The position numbers were made by a program, and so were the translations under genes. The notes beneath the pieces are model-generated. The model was not told the origin of the DNA. It saw nothing but the letters and a program-made list of their open reading frames with translations, and did not search any database. A stretch of 64,000 nucleotides of DNA. Origin: Fomitopsis serialis (Eukaryota > Basidiomycota > Agaricomycetes > Polyporales > Fomitopsidaceae). Below, piece by piece: positions 57,381-64,000 of the stretch (position 1 is its first letter; every line of letters starts with the position of its first letter). The DNA lies in contig NW_025955050.1 of the NCBI RefSeq assembly GCF_022376445.1, positions 62,001 through 126,000 of the forward strand, read 5' to 3'.

Positions 57381-58870
57381 GATGTCTTGTATGCACTGGG
57401 TGGTGGAAGGGACGCGAGGCTGGAGAGGTGCAAGCGGTAAGTGCCATATTCAAACTACCACCGTCGTTGAACACTTACTTCAAGCCGGCACCCTACTCGA
57501 AAGGAGAAGAGGAGCTGGGGCATAACGCCAGGCATATCTCTCCTTTTATACGCTGGTATGCGTGGCCACGCCACCGGCCTGCGATCACAGCAGCGATCTA
57601 AGACGTCATTACCGTTCATCGCATCAGCTAGGAGCAGCTAGGGTCATTGAGCCCAAATGATGGGAGATTGCATCACGACTAGACTGACTAGAAGTAGTAC
57701 CTCCTCCTATCTTCGACGATGTCACCCCATCGTGTCTCTACTGTATGTGACGATCATGATGCTGCAGAGAGGCTCGACAGAACAGCCGGTCGATTCAGTC
57801 TGGAGACGTCCGGGATATGCGAACGCCCTTCGGTACTTCGTTGAGTCAGTTGGAGGCGAACTTGAAGTCGGGGCCGAGGTAGAAGAGATCAAAAAGGAAA
57901 TAGGCTCCACAGTTGCATTCAGGTCCATCGCAGGCGTATATGAGGCAGTCTTGATCTCATATTGCTAGCACCGATAGGTACTGTACTAGCTGCGCTGCCA
58001 CTGCTACCGTGATCATTATTGTTTCACCTCACGCCAGTTACGACGGTGGGTGGACTCCTTGAGTGTCGGTTGTAATGGTGCATGCATGTATATGGCACAA
58101 CAGTTAACGCCAGTAAGGATCAATCCAAGTCGACGGAGGATATACAAGGGTTAGTAGGTTCAGAGCAAGCTTACCTGTGTCCGTGCCCTCGCCATCGTCT
58201 CCGTGTCAACGTACGAGAATCAGCTGGTCCGCGAAATGGAAGCCCCATATCCCGTGGCTCTTGCCCTGTGCCGAACTTGTGCATCTAGTCGCCGGTGGAG
58301 TAACAGGAAGAGCGGGTTCGCGCATAACAAGCCATCATATCTGGATAATGACAATTCGCGGTCCATATAGGCTTTCACCAACGCAGCCTGGTGCATATGT
58401 GCGTCGCCTTGCTGCTGCGGAGGGGAGTAGACCGGCAAGTTTCACGGGCAAATATGATAACTAGACTAGCCACTGTCAGCACAAGCCTATCGGTGACGTA
58501 GGACTGAGGATCTACGTCCCTTTAGGCTCAGCTGCGACATTGTTGCAGCAGTTAGAGCATTCATTTACGGTGGCTGAGTCGATATGATGGGAGATCGCAC
58601 CATCGTATCACGACTGCATATAGCGACGCCGCAAAGGCTTGAGCTTGAACCATCGCTTGATGCAGTTTGAAGACGTCGAACGTCCGCTAGTACTTCGTTG
58701 AGCGAGTCGGCATAGAAGTTGTTGCTGACTCAGAAAAGATCAGAACGAAACAGGCTCAACAGTTGCAACCAGGTCAATCGCAGGCGGATACGAAGCAGTC
58801 TTGATCTCATCAGTGGGTGCTGATATGAGATCAAGACTGCTGTTGCTAGAAGGATCACTGTATGACTCAC
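57381..58870 (-). promoter_or_regulatory. Promoter region of copy L, with an embedded second promoter remnant
   Basis: TATA box TATAAAAGGA lies at 57550-57541. Farther upstream (58330-58810) a second, partial copy of the promoter repeat appears, including an inverted pair of ATGAGATCAAGAC-type sequences at about 58800-58835, so two promoter fragments have been joined. Confidence 0.5.
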
Positions 58871-58874
58871 ACCA

Positions 58875-59095
58875 ATTAATCACGAAACGTGGTCACAACA
58901 GCAGAGAACAGACCAACCTTGACGAAATGCTGCCCACATACAAGCCAAAAGGTCACCGTCGATAGAGACCCTCCACCTCCAATCCATGTCCGAGCAGTAG
59001 GCATCCGCTTCGTCGCCGTACACCTGCTATATACGTGCGATTGGGCCTACCCCTTTGAGCGGCGAATCACATGCATGGATTGACTCGTAGTGAAC
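58875..59095 (-). pseudogene. DUF6535 N-terminal fragment
   Basis: The minus strand reads VGLFSAVVTTF, characteristic of the first membrane helix of DUF6535 proteins, then stops. It is homologous to 51.59-51.72 kb. It lies upstream of copy L in the same orientation as the other remnants. Confidence 0.45.
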
Positions 59096-59412
59096 TGTAC
59101 CACCTTGCCACAGAAAACGTCAGAGGCGTAACTCTGCAGTCAGTGGTACATATCACTTGTACGGTGTCACCCTTCTGGGTGGTGCTGAATAGCGTCCATG
59201 ACGTTTCCACGTGTGCAGTCCTCCGATTCGTGACGAGTTCACGTAGTGCTTGATCACCCACTTCTGCGTGCCCGTGCTGATAGGAATCTGGCTTCGAACA
59301 TTGCGGTATCAATGACTCGAACTCGGAGGGGCCATTGCAAAGATCACCTCCAAGCTGCGTCGAGGCGCTTTCCTCCCGTTCACGGCATTCCCCACGACCG
59401 GGCTACATCCTC

Positions 59413-59934
59413 TCAGTCAAGCTCGTCTATCTCGAAGCCGCGGTCGAACAGCTCGCCGTCGAGGTCGTACTCCCGGCGACGGTGACGGGCTCCCGCCCCC
59501 CGCCCGGCGCCGGAGTTGTGCCCCGAGCCACCGTTCGGCTGCGGATGAGGCCGACCGTTCGGCCCAGCCCGGTTCGGGGGAGGATTCGTCGCGGCGTGCT
59601 GAAGCCTGGCCGCCCCCGCACGCCTGGCCTGCTCCGCCCACTGCGTCTGCGCAGGCTCCCCGGCGTGGTTCTGAGCCGCGGGGCCCGCATGCACGAAACC
59701 GTCGCTCATCTTGCGGTCCCGAGGGAGGACGTTGTCGTAGTAGCCGCGCTCCAACAGTCCGTCTTGAAGCTCACGCTCAACCATGGAAGCATCCTCGGTC
59801 GCGCGACTGTTATTGCATGCTCAACCATGACATAAGAATAAATGGCGAATGGCTCACGTGGTGACCGGGTGAGCGAGCGCGGGAGCTGTTGCCACCGCCA
59901 AAAGGGCAGCAGAAGCGATCGTAGAGTAGCGCAC
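59413..59934 (-). CDS. Secreted module-repeat protein, copy K (start codon lost)
   Basis: Function unknown. The family start ATGCGTTAC reads GTGCGCTAC here (59934-59926), so the normal ATG is absent; the next in-frame ATG lies inside the module, which would remove the signal peptide. Otherwise intact: exon 1 59934-59858, intron 59857-59807, exon 2 59806-59413. Module RATEDASMVERELQDGLLER then GYYDNVLPRDRKMSDG; spacer PAAQNHAG and GPNGRPHPQPNGGSGHN; tail HRRREYDLDGELFDRGFEID then ELD. It would encode 156 residues with a start codon. It is the closest relative of copy J and shows the frame J has lost. Confidence 0.75.
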
Positions 59935-60600
59935 GACGTCTTGTATGCACTGGGGTCGTTACGATGGATTTTGGTGGAAGGGACGTGAATCGTCAAAGAA
60001 GAGAGCAAGGCTAGAGGGGTGCAAGGGGTCAACACAACATTCAAACTACCACCGTCGCTGAACACTCACTTGCCCGCAACCTAGTACTCGGTGGGCTCGA
60101 GAGGAGAAGAGGAGCTGAGGGATATGGTAGGCTCACCTCTCGTTTTATACGTTGGTATGCGTAGCCGTGGCACGGAAGGGCAAGGACTTGCGATAACGGC
60201 AGCGCTTCTTGCAACAGCTCCGTTCATTGTGCTTTGGAGGATCATCGCACTCGGAAGATGGCGGTTCGCGGTACGGAGGTTTTTATGACGCAGCCTGGTG
60301 CACTCGATCGCGACCGATATCGCATAGCAACTACTTTGATCTCTGGCGATGCAGATCACCCGAGATCATCCCACCGTATCCCGGCTGTACAGTACAGTGT
60401 ACATAGCGACTTGAACCGTCGCTCAATGCCGATTGGAGACGTCCTGGATGTGCGAACGTCCGTGGTACATATATACTTCGTTGAGCCGATTGGCAGCGAA
60501 GTTGTTGCTGATGCGGAATCAATAAAACAATCAGCTCAACAATTGCAATGGGCCGATGGTGAGGTGATACCTGGTATGATGTTGTGTGTCTGATTGCAGA
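59935..60600 (-). promoter_or_regulatory. Promoter of copy K
   Basis: TATA box CGTATAAAACG (60150-60140), family leader and 5'-UTR intron are present, nearly identical to those of copy J, indicating a recent J/K duplication. Confidence 0.6.
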
Positions 60601-60639
60601 ATAGAAGAGCGTTCGGGATGCCGGCGACAATCTTGGGAA

Positions 60640-60967
60640 TGGATGGGTTCGCTAAGAACGAGGATCCATCTGAGGGAACCGCAGACAAACTGGTCCACAT
60701 GTTCTTCGCCTGTGCTAGCTCATTGCCCCTTCTCGCTGATACATTCGGCGTCGTACTTGCTTCAGTACCGTCGACCTGAGGGCTATGGTGTGCCTTTCCG
60801 AGGAGGCTCGCGAACAGGTCGTCACCGACGGGGATCTTGTATACGCAACGGGGAGACGGGTGGCAGGACTCGGAGGCTCGAGCTGTCGTACTTAGGCGAT
60901 GAATGTTATCCCGGCCATCATGACGACGTACCATTACAAAGATTACCTTGAAGCGCCATCCTCCCAT
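60640..60967 (-). pseudogene. DUF6535 C-terminal fragment upstream of copy K
   Basis: The minus strand encodes CVYKIPVGDDLFASLLGKAH followed by a region ending ARRGNELAQAKN, homologous to 33.0-33.25 kb and 52.9-53.1 kb. The membrane helices before it are scrambled (start near 60967). Confidence 0.55.
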
Positions 60968-61266
60968 TCATGCGCATCTGCCACAGTCTCCCAGTCGGTA
61001 TCGCCCTAGCCAGAATGAGGAGGGGGAGGGCGGGTCCACACTTGTAGGCAGCATCGCCGGCTGGTTACCAGCACGCATGTTCATTGAGCGAGAGGGGTGT
61101 TGATGACGACGCAGAGTGCCAGTGCGCGGACTCGTGCCTTTCACCAATAGCAGTGGGCATGAATCATTGAAACCGCGATGCACATTGGGTGAACAGATGG
61201 ATTCCCGTCAGGTCGCGTCGCTGTCATAGTGGAGAGGAGGGGCGGCGGGCACAGGAGCGAACCGAA

Positions 61267-61309
61267 CGCGTACGTGGCTGAGAGATCGCGTCCCGATCTC
61301 GCTATTGCC
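61267..61309 (+). repeat. Dispersed GCGTCTGTGGCTGAG repeat, copy 6
   Basis: Same variant as copy 5, with a small change at the left end (CGTACGTGGCTGAG). Confidence 0.75.
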
Positions 61310-62229
61310 GCAGTTTGCCCAACTTGAAGGTACATAAGTTGCCTATGTACTTCAGACGCTTGCTGGCTTTTGAAGCTATAAGGTCTGTACGTGGACTGCC
61401 GCGGAGACTACGCGACGTCCTCCTCCTCACGCAAAACAACCATTTTATGCGTCGAGTGGGGGGCGCCAAGATCTGATTCATCAAGCCTTCCGCGAGGTCG
61501 ATTTCGTCCTGTTTCGAGAGGAATCCAGCGGGGAATCACCGTCTGGGCTCCAGACGACTCCGTACGAGAGGTTTCTGGTCTGCGGGATATAGGTTATCGA
61601 CTGACTCAGAGTGTAAGGTTGCTGGAGGTGGTGGTGAGTCGTCGGTCGTCACAAGTGCGTTAGATCCCGTTCCATAGCGGTAAACGACGCAGCGTAGTGA
61701 CGGTACAAGAAAAACGACTAGTCTTATGTAAGCTACGAAGTCCGAGCTATCTGCCTTGGGAACCCTAACCCTCGACATCCTTACACAGAGAGAAGGGTCA
61801 CATAGGGCGGGACGCACCTTTCACGAGTCGCCTCAGCGACTCGGGACAGCAGTTTTTCGGACGCGTCGCTCGACATTGGCAAGAAGATAACTTAATGACC
61901 GCTAGATATCTGTGCATGCGCATGAAGTACACTGAACCCAGGCACGCTGCACTCTGAGCAGATGCGTCGCAGCCTGTAATAAGTCTGTAGCACTCGCGAC
62001 CAGAATCGACATCGTCCCCATTCTTCCGCCAGCTCCATGCTCAAACCACCCCGACCTGGCTATATACCGTTACTGCTCGAGATATTTGGCTTGTATAATG
62101 ACTTAACATGCATGAGCAACACATCATCAGCTTCCCAGGCACGCATGAGTGAGTCTTCACGTTACAAGTGATACGCAACAATGTACACGATGCGTACAGC
62201 AGGCGGAAAGACATCGTAACATTCCCAAA
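61310..62229. other. 3' flank of copy M with gene X fragment
   Basis: 61480-61670 (plus strand) resembles the X fragments (GGGCTCCAGACGAC at 61546; also 49428), again convergent with the adjacent module gene. A short imperfect hairpin lies at 61326-61353 (GGTACATA / TATGTAC). The remainder holds nothing recognised. Confidence 0.45.
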
Positions 62230-62852
62230 TTATGCTAGTACGTCCACTCGGTCAAGCTCGTCTACCTCGAAGCCGCGCCCGAACAGCTCGCCGTCGGGTT
62301 CGTACTCCCGGGCAAACCACACATAGTCGCTCCGAGGCTGCTGTCGATGCTTACGAATCGGACGAGTGTTGTTCGGCCAAGGGGAAGGAGAACGAGCGGG
62401 CCTCCAAGGTTTGCGTGCCCCCAAATTACGCTCGACTATCTCGTCGTAGTCGCTCCGGCCGCGGTGCTGCGGATGAAGCAGACGAGGATCATACACAGTT
62501 GACCTGCTCGGAGTCCCCGCGTACGTTCCCCGATGCTTTCTCTCCTTCCTCAGCGCCTTCCTCAGCGCCTTCACCCTCGGGTGAATCGGCTTAGGCCCCT
62601 GAATCTCGAGAGCTACTTTGTCGTCGCGCGCCTCGAAGTCAGAGAGGAAGTCATCGTAGTAGCTGCGCTCCACCAGTCTGTCTTGGAGCCCACGCTCAAC
62701 AATGGACGCATCAATAGCCGAGCGACTATCATTGCGCGCTCAGCCGCGAGATGAAAATGAATAGCGAGGGCTCACATGGCGATGGGGTGAGCGAACGCGA
62801 TAGCCGTTGCCGCCACCAAAAGGACAGCAGAGGTGAGCGCACAGTGATGCAT
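62230..62852 (-). CDS. Secreted module-repeat protein, copy M (divergent, stop-codon readthrough)
   Basis: Function unknown; 190 residues. Exon 1 62852-62776 (MHHCALTSAVLLVAATAIAF), intron 62775-62726, exon 2 62725-62230. Module SAIDASIVERGLQDRLVERS then YYDDFLSDFEAR. Like copy G, it has extra tail-like units: SDYDEIVERNLGARKP and SDYVWFAREYEPDGELFGRG, ending FEVDELD. The family stop TGA is changed to CGA, adding RVDVLA before the next stop at 62230. The start ATG is preserved although the second and third codons differ from the family. Confidence 0.8.
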
Positions 62853-63640
62853 AATGTCGTGTTTGCAACACAGATTTAGATCCCACGAAGAATTCAGGTG
62901 GAAGGAACGTGAGGCGTCAGAAAAGAGAACGAGGCTAGAGGGGTGCATGGGGTAAGCGCAACATTCAGACTACCGCCGTCGCTGAACACTGACTTGCCGG
63001 CAACCTACTCGGTGGGCTCGAAAGAAGAAAAGGAGCTGAAAGATACGGTAGACATATCTCTCCTTTTATACGCTAGTGTGCGTGGCCGTGAACGGGCTTG
63101 TGATCTCAGCAACGATTCCATGATATCGCGCCGTTCATCGTCGGATAATTGTGCTTGATGGATCATTGCATTTGGATGATGACGGTTCGCGATACGGAGG
63201 ATCCTGTGAGGCAGCGTGGTGCATATGCGAATCATTTCCTTGTCGTCGAGTATGAGCGGTGTGCTGCTACGGAGGAGAGCAGACTGGCAGGTTCAACTGC
63301 GCTAGCCACGGTTAGCATAAAGCATCGGCAATGTAGACTGAGGAACGGCGTCACTCTATGCTCAACTGCGAAGTAGTGAGGGCATTCATCCATAGTGGTC
63401 GAGCCCATATGATGGAAGATTGCATCACAGTTACATTTGAACTTCATTGATCTTTGGCGATGTCGATCACCCCAGAGCACCCCACCGAATTACACCCACC
63501 GCATCACGACTGAATATAACGATGTCGCAAACAGGCTTGCAACGGCGCTCGATGCGGTCTGCAGATGTTTTGAATGTGCGAACGTGCGGAAAGCTTCGTG
63601 GACCGAGTACTGATACAGAAGAGATCAGAAAGAAATAGTT
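62853..63640 (-). promoter_or_regulatory. Promoter of copy M
   Basis: TATA box TATAAAAGGA (63070-63061) and family leader with 5'-UTR intron. The CRE-like site is eroded to GTGACGCCG (about 63350). Confidence 0.6.
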
Positions 63641-63749
63641 GCAATGGGCCGGAAACCCTTACGACATGTAAGCTGATGTGCAGAGAAATGACCGTTGGAG
63701 ATACTCGCAACGGCCTCGGCGACAATCTTCGGAATGAACGGGTTCACTG

Positions 63750-64000
63750 GGATTCAGGAGAGCCAGCCGAGAGAGTCGTTAACAAGCTGGTCCACGTTGT
63801 TCTTCACCTGCGCTAGCTCATCGCCCCGCTTCGCTGATATATTCGGCGTCGTACTTGTTTTGGGACCGTCGACCTGAGGCCCGCGGTGCGCCTTTCCGAT
63901 GGGGCTCGTAAAGAAGCTGCGCGCATGGCACAGCAAGAAGGGTATCGTACGCACAACTGGGGAAGACGAGCGGCCGGAGGTTCAAGCCGGCGATGAATGT
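63750..64000 (-). pseudogene. DUF6535 C-terminal fragment, cut by window end
   Basis: The minus strand encodes GKAHRGPQVDGPKTSTTPNI and AKRGDELAQVKNNVDQLVND, homologous to the C-terminal part of the other DUF6535 remnants. It continues past position 64000, so its state cannot be judged. Confidence 0.55.

Noticed and set aside
61763..61775. CCCTAACCCT as telomeric sequence
   Set aside because: Only about one and a half fungal telomere units; too short to mark a chromosome end or a telomere insertion.
1..64000. tRNA or rRNA genes
   Set aside because: No stretch with paired A and B boxes and cloverleaf arms, and no rRNA-like segment, was found by eye; a covariance-model search would settle this.

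Overview
This looks like nuclear DNA of an agaricomycete fungus (Basidiomycota), possibly a polypore; the exact order is inference. The basis is short GT-AG introns of 50-60 nt in nearly every gene, GC-rich coding DNA, a C2-domain phosphatidylserine decarboxylase of the fungal PSD2 type, a secreted LysM protein, an F-box-like protein and remnants of the mushroom-typical DUF6535 membrane family. Only about a third of the window is ordinary single-copy gene space. The rest is a degenerate array of duplicated units.

Layout. 0.4-4.9 kb: PSD2-type decarboxylase, 12 exons, with four apparent one-base indels in its catalytic part. 4.9-14 kb: gene-poor DNA with a 39-bp near-perfect hairpin (6.84-6.92 kb), a 19-bp minisatellite and decayed members of a repeated, unrecognised gene family whose leaders share a TATA box and an IPPN-type motif. 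14.3-34.8 kb: six forward copies (A, B, C, D, E, G) of a small secreted-protein family, embedded in duplicated promoters and 3' regions; copy C is split by a roughly 3-kb insertion. 35-49 kb: a centre with a secreted thioredoxin-like gene, a hypothetical gene, reverse copy H, an F-box-like gene, a four-LysM secreted protein and a decayed thioredoxin paralogue. 49.8-64 kb: five more reverse copies (I, J, L, K, M). Copies left of about 37 kb all point right and copies right of 40 kb all point left, so the array is roughly a mirror image; the G/X/thioredoxin block at 34.2-37 kb is matched in inverted order by thioredoxin-pseudogene/X/I at 48.3-50.7 kb.

The central finding is the twelve-copy family. 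Each copy has a 77-nt signal-peptide exon (71 nt in A) ending in phase 2, followed by one to several phase 2-2 exons, each opening with a conserved 34-residue module, and a nearly invariant acidic C-terminal segment that usually follows a tribasic RRR. Because the module exons are symmetric, whole exons can be added or lost without changing frame. Copy E has three module exons, copy D carries two modules in one exon, and copy L has a 60-nt micro-exon amplified at an exact 114-bp period. This fits a secreted, possibly Kex2-processed, fast-evolving repeat or peptide-precursor family; its function is unknown.

Upstream of most copies lies a remnant of a DUF6535 membrane-protein gene on the same strand, and downstream of several lies a convergent fragment of an unrecognised gene (X). 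The amplified unit therefore seems to be DUF6535 - promoter - secreted module protein - X, with thioredoxin-like genes alongside some units. One-base frameshifts recur in conserved genes across the window; residual assembly indels and true decay cannot be separated from this sequence alone.
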